A stretch of DNA of 64,000 nt from Deltaproteobacteria bacterium. Its GTDB lineage: Bacteria; Desulfobacterota; Syntrophia; Syntrophales; UBA2192. The stretch is from the NCBI GenBank assembly GCA_012728915.1, contig JAAYEC010000022.1:1-64000 (forward strand), in the 5' to 3' direction. The notes beneath the pieces were generated by a model. It ran no database searches. It worked only from the letters and a program-made list of their open reading frames with translations, and was not told the DNA's origin. Shown in pieces: positions 8,301 through 14,982 of the stretch; the stretch's first letter is position 1, and each line of letters starts with the position of its first letter. The translations under genes were made by a program, and so were the position numbers.

Positions 8301-9055
8301 TGTACCAGACGCAGGAGGACACCGCCGGCGGAACGGTGACAGCCATCGCGCTGGTGCGAAGCGATCCTGTTTACTGGAATCGCTTTGACCAGCAGCCGAC
8401 GGAGTGGAACTGGGAAGCAGGAACGGCTGCAGGGGTGTTGATGCTTGAAATTCTCAAAGACGGTGAGACCATCCGGCCCTACACGTTTGCCAGCGGGAAG
8501 AAAATCTTCGTTGGGAATCCCCCATCCGGCACTTGGGTGGCCACCGCCGGTATCCCCTCGACCGTTACCGACGAGGGCGTCACCATGCGCAACCGGGACA
8601 ACTGGATTCAGGTGTTCGTAGGCGATAAGGACGGTCCGGCCAATCCCAACGACAACCCCCTTGACATCAATAGAGGCCTCTCACCGCGAGATCAGATATT
8701 CTGGTCACCGGATCGTGTTGGCTATCCCGGGATCACGACGACAAGCAATGACCGGTTCAGTCTGGTTAAAATGGGTGATAGCAGGAATTTATGCTTCGCC
8801 AGAAGGTTTCTCTCTAGGCAGAACGCGGGAGATAGGGGCGATTTCATCCGCTTGGGGAAACCGCTATATGACGGTAGCGCTTTCTTCAGCACACCTGCCT
8901 CGGGATCGGATTTTTCTCGGAGCCGCCCCGAGGTTGGGCTCCATTCGTATGGCCCTGCGGACTCCATGACGAATTTTTACTTCGATGATTTCGCCGTCCG
9001 ATTCGGCCCGGTCAGTGGCGTGAGAGCCGGATTCCTGATGCCGGTTCAGCGTTAA
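5393..9055 (+). CDS. Giant fusion: PilW-like pseudopilin + CFI-box module + PilX-like protein with long surface domain
   Basis: One uninterrupted frame of 1220 residues joins three modules. Residues 1-190 are a prepilin (leader ends in G6, then FTLIE with Glu at +5, and a hydrophobic helix). Near 193-300 lies a CFI-box-like segment: YCFVATAAWGD, then VELLREFRDDVLL, LVRLYYRVGPTLAAAIE and a hydrophobic stretch; such boxes normally end a protein. From about 308 the sequence restarts as a PilX-like protein: ERGAILLTLIAVMVV, then MRAYYLAESGFRYAASTY. A further ~850 residues end in FYFDDFAVRFG, suggestive of beta-rich ligand-binding or adhesin folds. PilW and PilX are usually separate genes, so a lost stop between neighbours is the simplest origin. 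No start codon is visible at the PilX junction. Confidence 0.78.
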   Translation: MRNKTGFTLIEIMVSLVLVGIIASIAGTSVLMGMKGYVTSRENNVLTQKAQLALNRIHREFIELSEVQDGKERCLIYQGPYGRRALKWFENDKTIRLFTNADAISCDALSSGDTLVDGVQSLSIQYFSNASGPWTTAQDIRSLCALTVQIRMMRPDMADGILFSTTVSPRNNGNAGGAAIPTPDNKPPEYASKYCFVATAAWGDGHHPMVELLREFRDDVLLKAEPGISLVRLYYRVGPTLAAAIENKPLACLAVRVMMIPLAGVALLALHSPLLIPLALILSWWIARSIPAQRKGRFRSRLSRLTGERGAILLTLIAVMVVFSALSAVMITMFGSTSLGQAMGSNVMRAYYLAESGFRYAASTYINAADETTRENLMLAMHNQEYTLADNEGKFRILVYPYYARLTELSNGDELTAKVSGGFPVPEGDFVSDSWVKVQRPDGVVTYNQISQVSPQEPNTLRFCRSNAAGSPLWDTGYETGSLITPVCLPDRNVNNRKLIINQDGRYDLAYKEGTGALAFPERNGVFSVRFEGEPTPRMLSYRHRNRDTRRFEGISDTGGRSLPNGPMVEPGSSAPYKNFIELAKFVRLESTGILGAGAAEVSRKITYEIPLGYMTAAAPKTEMKEQFGSSLANWFTGSEISHIGTQAIEGGALRVTSPQTTNVSPTSSCLLFRENQIALNWEKAFSSSGAQENFETEWKRAGRYLSYDVQAKLKLDSTNQTYAGGLSFRLDEAGNSLGLTILSSVPGFYTTDGCDKDGIPNGMTTVTAIIQYNPYLVLWMKEAARTEKSVVIVPSPHLDPASADLNDPPPTGTGTNAILIGPCSFWETGNRVQFTNVEGSLPQGISSSVDYFIRVVTYDNKKYLYLFDTYKQAMGLAATRWEGLRDMKTDGSGTSNMVAQDPLWTELLRKNLNASPYSSDVYRILKTEGNQYIHFREWTTLMVRIIEAPSVSFINGGGAGLEIVSGNVVYQTQEDTAGGTVTAIALVRSDPVYWNRFDQQPTEWNWEAGTAAGVLMLEILKDGETIRPYTFASGKKIFVGNPPSGTWVATAGIPSTVTDEGVTMRNRDNWIQVFVGDKDGPANPNDNPLDINRGLSPRDQIFWSPDRVGYPGITTTSNDRFSLVKMGDSRNLCFARRFLSRQNAGDRGDFIRLGKPLYDGSAFFSTPASGSDFSRSRPEVGLHSYGPADSMTNFYFDDFAVRFGPVSGVRAGFLMPVQR

Positions 9056-9072
9056 CAGGTATATTGCCCCAT

Positions 9073-9110
9073 GCAACAGAAAACCCGGCCCCGGCCGGGT
9101 TTTCTGTTGC
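9073..9110. terminator. Bidirectional hairpin terminator after the pilin operon
   Basis: A perfect 18-bp inverted repeat (left arm 9073-9090, right arm 9093-9110) has a GC-rich core, GGCC either side of CC, flanked by AAAA and TTTT runs. It ends the plus-strand pilin operon at 9055 and could also stop transcription of the minus-strand ATPase gene that ends at 9237. Confidence 0.85.
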
Positions 9111-9236
9111 CGGCGCGGCCGCGGTGAAAGAAGCGAGAATAGTGGATGAGGCGGGGGAAGCGGCAGGATCGGCAGCAAGTCAAACGGGATGAACGCATAG
9201 ACCGAACAGAAGGAACAGACGGAATAGACCGGTTCT

Positions 9237-10664
9237 CTATGCCTTGGGCCGCCCGAAGTTGGATATCTGCGCAATCAGCTCGTCGATGGAGGCCGTCTCG
9301 TCGATGATCAGATGGGAGCCTCCCTTTTCCGCATCGTCGATGGACTGGCTGTAAAGATGGTCGAAAGCGCCGTCCCGCGACAGGGACGAGATGGCCCTCT
9401 CCCCGTTGCCGCCGCCCGGCGGGGTTGACTGGCCCCGCCCGCGGCTTGCCTCGGGACCGATGCCGTTGCGCAGATCCTGCCCCCCGCCGGTCATCCCCGC
9501 GCTGAAGTCCAGGTATCCCTGCGAGCCATACGCTCCGCCGCGGGCCTGTTCAGGCTTTCGGGGCGAGGCGACGGGGCGGGGCCCCGCGGGCTCCCCTTCG
9601 ACCAGCGGCGAGTGGTACACCTCTTCCTGGGAGGATTCCGCCGAGGGCTTGAAGATGTCCTGGGGGGATGCGAAGGAGCCGACCTTTGCCAGATACTCCC
9701 GGGCGTACCGCTCGGTCGTGAACATGCCGTCGTTCTTGCCCATCTGGATGGCGCTCTCGATCTGGGGGAACTTGTTTTCCCGGAGGATTCCCTTGACGGA
9801 CTGGTTTCCGCGCAGGATGGACAGCACCGGCACGCGGAACCCGACATCCTCCCTGATGACAAGATGCTGGACCACGAGCCACTGCAGCGTCGAGGCGACC
9901 TGGTGACGGATTTCCTCCTGGGCCTCCAGGGGGAAGGAGTTGCAGAGCCGGTACAGGGCGTCTTCCGCGTGGGTGGCGTGGAGCGTGGCGATGACGAGGT
10001 GTCCCGATTCGGCGGCGTTGAGGGTGAGCCGCATGACTTCCGGCTCTCTCAACTCCCCCACGACGATCACGTCGGGGTCCTCGCGCAGCACGTCGACGAG
10101 GCCCTGCTCGAAGGACGGCATGTGGGCGCCCAGCTCCCGCTGCTCGATGAAAGACTTCCTGGAGACGTAGCGGTACTCGACGGGGTCTTCCAGGGTCACG
10201 ATGTGGGCGGCCCGGGTGCGGTTGATCTCGTCGACAATTGCGGCGATCGTCGTCGACTTGCCGGAGCCGGTGGCGCCGCAGATGAGCACGAGACCGGCAC
10301 GCAGCTCCGCGATCTGTTTCAGGGAGGGGTGCAGATTGAGCTTTTCGACGGTCGGGACCGTTCCGGGGAGAAGCCGGATGGCAATGCTGAGCCCCCGTGT
10401 CGTGTTGAAGATGTTGACCCGGATCCGGATGTTGCGGATGGTCATGGCCATGTCAACGGACCATCGGCTCTTCAGCGTCTGGAGCTGCCTGACCGTGAGA
10501 ATTTTCTTTACGAGCCCGTCGATCTCTCCGTGGGTCCAGCGGCCCGAGGTGTCGAACTGAATCTGGCCGTTCCTGCGATAGACGACCGGATGCCCCCCGG
10601 TGATATGCACATCGGAACAGCCTTCCTGGACGGCCGTCACAATGACCTTGCTGAACTTCGTCAT
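9237..10664 (-). CDS. PilT/PilU-like twitching ATPase with long C-terminal extension (paralog 1)
   Basis: The 475-residue secretion-type ATPase has an N-terminal domain containing SDVHITGGHPVVYRRNGQI, Walker A GATGSGKST near 131-139, Asp box LEDPVEYRY, Walker B region DPDVIVVGELREPE and the His box GHLVIATLHAT. In the PilT family such hexamers power pilus retraction at the inner membrane. The canonical C-terminal AIRNLIRE-type motif is altered (VKGILRENKFPQIESAIQMG). A ~130-residue tail of low complexity follows, with two short motifs (VYHSPLVEG, and IDELIAQI near the end) shared with the paralog at 11934-13172. The gene lies convergent to the pseudopilin operon, beyond a terminator, and probably serves it. 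Confidence 0.88.
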   Translation of the reverse strand: MTKFSKVIVTAVQEGCSDVHITGGHPVVYRRNGQIQFDTSGRWTHGEIDGLVKKILTVRQLQTLKSRWSVDMAMTIRNIRIRVNIFNTTRGLSIAIRLLPGTVPTVEKLNLHPSLKQIAELRAGLVLICGATGSGKSTTIAAIVDEINRTRAAHIVTLEDPVEYRYVSRKSFIEQRELGAHMPSFEQGLVDVLREDPDVIVVGELREPEVMRLTLNAAESGHLVIATLHATHAEDALYRLCNSFPLEAQEEIRHQVASTLQWLVVQHLVIREDVGFRVPVLSILRGNQSVKGILRENKFPQIESAIQMGKNDGMFTTERYAREYLAKVGSFASPQDIFKPSAESSQEEVYHSPLVEGEPAGPRPVASPRKPEQARGGAYGSQGYLDFSAGMTGGGQDLRNGIGPEASRGRGQSTPPGGGNGERAISSLSRDGAFDHLYSQSIDDAEKGGSHLIIDETASIDELIAQISNFGRPKA

Positions 10665-11216
10665 CCTTTCTTGTCCCCCCCGGATCCGGCCGGAATCAGC
10701 GATTTGGAATCCGCTGGAAGGTATTCATCTTGAAAAGGATCAACAGCACATGGGCCCGGTGGAGGAATAGTTAGCACGAAGCATGCCATAAGAGCCGGGG
10801 AGCTATAATATTAAATCCATGAAAATCGGTTACTTGCGTGCTTTGTTGCGCGGAGCAATGCCGGGCAGATCGTCAAAAAATCATCACCCCACTGTACAAA
10901 CGCAACGAATGCATCAAATATTGTAGATTAATTCGTTTCGCTGTCTTTTCCCTTGACTTGTCGATTTGTTGCCGTTAATGGTCGAATTGGATCGTCCACA
11001 GGCGGTTCTCCGCTCTATCCGTTCCGGCTGCTTTCTCGTGATGTGAGCCGCCCCGCTGAATCTCGTCGGTGCGGTAAACCGTTCCTTGCGTCGTCGTCAG
11101 CCATCGGGAGCTTTGCAGCGGACTCTCCGGTAATCCGGATAGGGGCATCCGGGGTTGTTCCGCGAGTCTGCAATGAAGGAATGCGGCCGCGACCGCATTG
11201 CCGTAAGGAGGGGGAT
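10665..11216. other. Divergent intergenic region, no gene seen
   Basis: This 552-bp region separates the minus-strand ATPase from the collagen-like gene. It is AT-rich between about 10770 and 10960. A TATAAT-like hexamer is near 10802, and TTGACT at 10953-10958 is followed 17 bases later by the weak TAATGG. A frame open from 10953 into the collagen gene lacks coding character before 11217. I see no supported gene. Confidence 0.45.
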
Positions 11217-11819
11217 ATGAAAAAAATAGTCATCGCCGTGGTCGCTCTTTGCTTTCTGGCTTCCGTCGTGCCCGCCGGTGCCAGCGAAGGCAAGTTCCTG
11301 CAGTGGTTCATCGAGCAACTCAAAAAGCCCGGTCCCGCCGGCCGTCCCGGGCCTCCCGGTCCTCCGGGCCCGGCAGGCCCCCCGGGACCTCCTGGGCCGC
11401 AGGGACCCGAGGGCCCAGCGGGACCGCAAGGACCGGCAGGCCTGCAAGGACCGGCAGGTCCCCAGGGTCCGGCAGGCAGCGCCGCCGGGATCCAGAGAGT
11501 CCTGTACGGAACCGTGGATGCGGATGGGGAGATTCTGCGCGGGAGCGGATTCAGCGTCGAATCAGCGAGACCAGCAACGTGTTCCCATGGAGGAAGCACG
11601 ATTCCCTGCACGTTCTACATGATACGATTTGACCCGTCTTTTGGGGATGTCCCAGTCTGCACGGCGACGATTTACGGGCCTGAGTCGTTCGCACGACAAA
11701 CCGTAAGCATCGTGATCACAGGCACAAGTGAAAGTCTCTTGGGAGTCGAAACGGGAATCAATACTCCCGGTGCAACCTCAGGAGGATCCGTTTCCTTTTC
11801 GTTCATCTGCGTCCAGTGA
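11217..11819 (+). CDS. Secreted collagen-like protein (Gly-X-Y repeats)
   Basis: The start at 11217 is set by AAGGAGGGGG just upstream and by a clear signal peptide ([23 protein letters not shown]). Mature residues lead into [11 protein letters not shown] and then about 19 consecutive Gly-X-Y triplets rich in Gly-Pro-Ala and Gly-Pro-Pro (about residues 37-93), a collagen triple-helix module. A C-terminal domain of about 105 residues with four cysteines follows and may trimerise or bind a ligand. The product should be exported to the periplasm or cell surface. It lies between two paralogous PilT-like ATPases, so a link to a pilus-like surface structure is plausible but unproven. Bacterial collagen repeats are often length-variable. 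Confidence 0.88.
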   Translation: MKKIVIAVVALCFLASVVPAGASEGKFLQWFIEQLKKPGPAGRPGPPGPPGPAGPPGPPGPQGPEGPAGPQGPAGLQGPAGPQGPAGSAAGIQRVLYGTVDADGEILRGSGFSVESARPATCSHGGSTIPCTFYMIRFDPSFGDVPVCTATIYGPESFARQTVSIVITGTSESLLGVETGINTPGATSGGSVSFSFICVQ

Positions 11820-11851
11820 AGGCCAAAGCCGAAGAAATCCCCGGATCAAGC

Positions 11852-11885
11852 AAAAGGGGCTACCCGCGACGGGTAGCCCCTTTTT
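11852..11885. terminator. Rho-independent terminator after collagen-like gene
   Basis: The arms GGGGCTACCC (11856-11865) and GGGTAGCCCC (11871-11880) enclose a 5-base loop and are followed by TTTTT, with AAAA before the left arm. It suits the plus-strand collagen-like gene and also the convergent minus-strand ATPase ending at 11934. Confidence 0.9.
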
Positions 11886-11933
11886 CACGAACGGAAGCAG
11901 CGGCCGCTTCCCGCGCCGCATTGCCGGAATCCG

Positions 11934-13172
11934 TTATTCCTTGAACTTTCCCGAGTCCCTGATCTGGGCGATCAGCTCGTCGACCGTCGCCTTCTCGTCG
12001 ATCATGAAGTGCTTTTCCGTGCCTTCGTCGGGGTGGAGGAAAATGACCGATTTGTCCTCGGCGGGCGGCCTCTTCGGTCTTGAAGCGGCCGGCTCGGGGT
12101 CGCCCTCGAGCAGGGGCGAGTGGTAGATCACCTCGCGGGACATCTCCTCGGAAGGCCTGAAGTTCTCCGCCGGGGGGTAGAAGGAGTCCTTCGTGCCGAG
12201 ATAGTCCTTGAGGTATCTGTCCATGGAGAACATGCCGTCGCTCTTGCCGATCTGGATGGCGCTCTCGATCTGGGGCAGCTTGTTTTCCCGGATCATGCCC
12301 CGGACGGAGTTGGTGCCCCGGAGGATGGAGAGCAGGGGAACCCGGAACCCGAAACGCTCGTGGAAGATGAGCTGCTGAATGACGATCCAGGCGAGCGTCG
12401 AGGCGACCTGGAACCGGATCTCCTCCTGGGACTCCAGGGGGAAAGAATTGAACAGCCGGTACAGGGCGTCCTCTGCGTTCGTGGCGTGCATCGAGGCGAT
12501 TACGAGGTGGCCGGACTCGGCGGCGTTGAGGGTGAGGCGCATGACCTCCGGCTCCCTCAGCTCCCCCACGACGATCACGTCGGGGTCTTCACGGAGGACG
12601 TCCGTGAGCCCCTTCTCGAAGGAGGGCATGTGCGTGCCGAGCTCCCGCTGCTCCACGAAGGACTGTTTGGATGTGAATCGGTACTCGATGGGGTCCTCGA
12701 GGGTGACGATATGGGCGGTGCGATTGCGGTTGATCTCGTCGATGATGGCGGCGATCGTCGTCGATTTGCCCGTGCCCGTGGCGCCGCAGATGAGCACGAG
12801 CCCGGATCGAAGCTCCGCGATCTGCTGCAGAGAGGGGTGAAGGTTCAGGCGCTGGATCGTGGGGATGACCCCCGGCAGCAGGCGAATGGCAAGGCTCAGG
12901 CCGCGCGTCGTGTTGAACACGTTGAGCCTCAGGCGCACGTGCTGGATCGTGACGGCCACATCGACGGACCACTCCCTGCGCAGGAGCTGGATCTGCCGGG
13001 GCGTGAGCAGCTTCCTCACCAGGGCGTCCACCTCGGCATGGGTCCACTTGATGGAGCGGTCCTGCTGAATCTGGCCGTTTTTGCGGTACACCACCGGGTG
13101 CGCACCGGTGATGTGGATGTCCGAGACCCCCTCGCGCACCGCCGCGGCGATGACGCCGGTGAATCTTTTCAT
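11934..13172 (-). CDS. PilT/PilU-like twitching ATPase (paralog 2)
   Basis: The 412-residue protein is a close paralog of the product of 9237-10664 across the whole ATPase core: SDIHITGAHPVVYRKNGQI, Walker A GATGTGKST, LEDPIEYRF, DPDVIVVGELREPE and GHLVIASMHAT. The C-terminal extension is about 60 residues shorter, but keeps VIYHSPLLEG and a final VDELIAQI segment, implying a conserved docking role for both short motifs. It should be a cytoplasmic hexameric motor at the base of a pilus-like machine. The two copies flank the collagen-like gene and probably arose by local duplication. A separate, canonical PilT is at 58544-59617. Confidence 0.88.
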   Translation of the reverse strand: MKRFTGVIAAAVREGVSDIHITGAHPVVYRKNGQIQQDRSIKWTHAEVDALVRKLLTPRQIQLLRREWSVDVAVTIQHVRLRLNVFNTTRGLSLAIRLLPGVIPTIQRLNLHPSLQQIAELRSGLVLICGATGTGKSTTIAAIIDEINRNRTAHIVTLEDPIEYRFTSKQSFVEQRELGTHMPSFEKGLTDVLREDPDVIVVGELREPEVMRLTLNAAESGHLVIASMHATNAEDALYRLFNSFPLESQEEIRFQVASTLAWIVIQQLIFHERFGFRVPLLSILRGTNSVRGMIRENKLPQIESAIQIGKSDGMFSMDRYLKDYLGTKDSFYPPAENFRPSEEMSREVIYHSPLLEGDPEPAASRPKRPPAEDKSVIFLHPDEGTEKHFMIDEKATVDELIAQIRDSGKFKE

Positions 13173-13346
13173 TCTTTCCCTCGCGGGCCGGGATTCTCCG
13201 GATGAACAGCCATCCCGGCGTTCATCCGGGAAACGATAGCCCCCTCATGGTATCGTCCCTCGTCCGTCGTCCCTTGAGCCCCGGTGATGACGAACCGGGA
13301 CGGCATGCCGCCGGCATGCGGCTTTACGGCACCTCTGCCGGGGCCT

Positions 13347-13814
13347 CTAGAGGCTTTTCTTGATCTCCGAGAGAACGACGACGTGCTTGCGCTCCTCCTC
13401 GATGACCTGGTCGAGCAGGCTCTGGGCGGAGTCCGTGACGTACTTCTTCATCTCCGAATAGTAGAGTATGGAATCGAGCTCGCGCCCGATCGCGAAATCC
13501 AGGGCTGCGGCCACGTCCCTGACATCGGCCAAGTCCTTGGAGGCCTCGGCCGTGAAGACTTTCCCGTCGACGCTGGCCTGCAGATAGGCCATGTACTCGC
13601 CCGGGTAGCTCTCCTTGGGCATGACCGTGTCGATCCTGGAGAACATGTCGGCGAAGAGCTTGCGGTGCTTGACCTCCTCCGCGGCAAGCTTGGTGAAGAT
13701 CCCGTAGATCTTCGGGTCCTTGGCGATAGAGGCCGCATAATTATAGAATTTTTCGCCATTCTCTTCCATGCGGATGGCGAATTGGAAGATGTCGCTTCCC
13801 TGGTAGCTGCTCAT
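13347..13814 (-). CDS. Ferritin-like / rubrerythrin-family diiron protein
   Basis: The 155-residue helical protein has the metal-ligand pattern of ferritin-like domains: EENGEKFYNYAA near residues 17-28, AAEEVKHRKLF near 45-55 and EEERKHVVVLSEI at the end. No C-terminal rubredoxin domain (CxxC pairs) is present, so it is a short rubrerythrin-like protein, probably a cytoplasmic peroxidase or iron-handling protein in an anaerobe. It is monocistronic, transcribed away from the ZraP-type operon. A second protein of the same class is at 20724-21191. Confidence 0.85.
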   Translation of the reverse strand: MSSYQGSDIFQFAIRMEENGEKFYNYAASIAKDPKIYGIFTKLAAEEVKHRKLFADMFSRIDTVMPKESYPGEYMAYLQASVDGKVFTAEASKDLADVRDVAAALDFAIGRELDSILYYSEMKKYVTDSAQSLLDQVIEEERKHVVVLSEIKKSL

Positions 13815-14532
13815 GTCACTCCCCCTTCCGAAAATATGCGGGGATTATAGACGTCTTTTCCTTTCGTGGCCATTCTTTTTTTGCAGTGATGCGTGTCCCC
13901 TTCAACCCCGCGGCGGCAGACGAATCGCCGTCTCCGATCGGGGATGACCGACCCGTACGGCAGCGGGCAGAATTCCGGCGCGTCGAGGGAGAAGGGAATC
14001 GGGAAGGGGGGGCGGGGAGGTCTTTCGACCTCCCCTCTGGAGTTTATCGCTTGTCTGAAGGAGGAGATTCTTTAAGCGACCTTGAATGTAATGACTCAGC
14101 TTTTAATCGGTTTCCTTGCTTGAATGAGGACCCTCCTCGCTGTTGTTGGGCACCTCATTTGCAGTTGACCTGTGCCCGGCTATTTTGCAGGTTGTGTGCC
14201 ACGGCGGGAGATGACGTTTAACATACTGAATTTATATCAATATTCATCCTTTCTTCGCTGCCTTCCTCCCTGCTGGGGCGGATCGCGGAGGCAAAATATG
14301 TCGGCCGGAACGAGAACCTCTGCAAATTCCCTTTTATTTACGGCACTTGCAGGTTTTGTTCCGGGCGACATCTTCGACATTAATGTCGAAAGTGACGGGG
14401 CCTGGAATCCCGGGCTAGATGCTTGACATTTCTTTCACGATGGGGTTCACTGACTTCGCTTCCGTCCGGGGGGAACCGGAGGGCGGACAGGCGGCAGCGG
14501 GCAACCTCCCGGCGTGCCAACAGGAGTGGATC
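13815..14532. other. 718-bp regulatory region upstream of the first Zra-type operon
   Basis: The region holds a sigma-54 promoter (14147-14163) and an inverted repeat TCGCTT/AAGCGA (arms near 14047 and 14073) upstream of it. About 370 bp separate the promoter from the zraP-like start, and no convincing gene fills that leader. GAATGTAATGACTC at 14084-14097 resembles the E. coli ZraR half-site arrangement, but only loosely. Confidence 0.45.
14147..14163 (+). promoter_or_regulatory. Sigma-54 promoter upstream of zraP-like operon
   Basis: The sequence TGGGCACCTCATTTGCA has GG at 14149-14150 and GC at 14161-14162, exactly 12 bases apart, with the CAC and TTGCA context of the -24/-12 consensus. 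The operon it precedes encodes a sigma-54-dependent regulator, so autoregulation is likely. The distance to the first gene (370 bp) is unusually long. Confidence 0.65.
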
Positions 14533-14946
14533 ATGAAGCTGGGTCGCCTCTTCTGCGTTCTGATCCTCGTGTTATGCGCGGCTTCCGAGGGCCGCGCCCA
14601 GAGCGCGGCGGGCCGCGAAGTCTCCCTTGTGAAGGAGCTGAAGCTGACGGAAGCGCAGGACAGGGAGACGAGAAGAATCCGAACGCTCTATTCCAACCGG
14701 ATTCTCAAGCTGCGCAGCGAAATCATCGGCAAGAGCATCCAGTACCGCGAACTCCTGAGCGACCCTGCCGCCACGGAGGAGAGTATCCGGGCCAAGGGAC
14801 GGGAGATCGAGGCCATCGACACGCAGCTCATCCGCGAGAGAATCGACTTCGAGATCGAGATGCGCAAGATCCTGACCCCCGAGCAGTTCCATCGATGGTA
14901 TTCTTCCATGGACCAACCGCCGGCAAAGAAAAAGACCGTCCGATGA
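14533..14946 (+). CDS. Periplasmic Spy/CpxP/ZraP-like heavy-metal sensor protein
   Basis: The start at 14533 is chosen because AGGAG lies six bases upstream and the product (137 residues) then opens with a signal peptide (MKLGRLFCVLILVLCAASEGRAQ). The mature part is almost wholly helical and charged, with LTEAQDRETRRIRTLY and KILTPEQFHRWYSSM, the LTxxQ pair typical of Spy/CpxP/ZraP-family periplasmic chaperone-sensors. It is followed 36 bp later by a sensor kinase and then a sigma-54 regulator, the ZraP-ZraS-ZraR set. It probably buffers the kinase against metal or envelope stress. The His/Cys-rich metal motif of true ZraP is not evident. Confidence 0.78.
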   Translation: MKLGRLFCVLILVLCAASEGRAQSAAGREVSLVKELKLTEAQDRETRRIRTLYSNRILKLRSEIIGKSIQYRELLSDPAATEESIRAKGREIEAIDTQLIRERIDFEIEMRKILTPEQFHRWYSSMDQPPAKKKTVR

Positions 14947-14982
14947 GCGGACGGGAGAACCCAGTTTTCACCGGATAGCCGG

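Noticed and set aside
10820-10927. 35-codon frame starting ATGAAAATCGG in the intergenic region
   Set aside because: No ribosome site and no similarity I can recognise; length is within chance expectation.
10953-11216. Longer collagen-like protein starting at 10953
   Set aside because: The added 88 residues have no coding character, and would place a perfect ribosome site and signal peptide inside the protein. The start at 11217 is far better.
14172-14426. Small 84-residue frame in the zraP leader as a gene
   Set aside because: It has no ribosome site, no recognisable domain, and mixed composition. It was kept only as part of the leader description.
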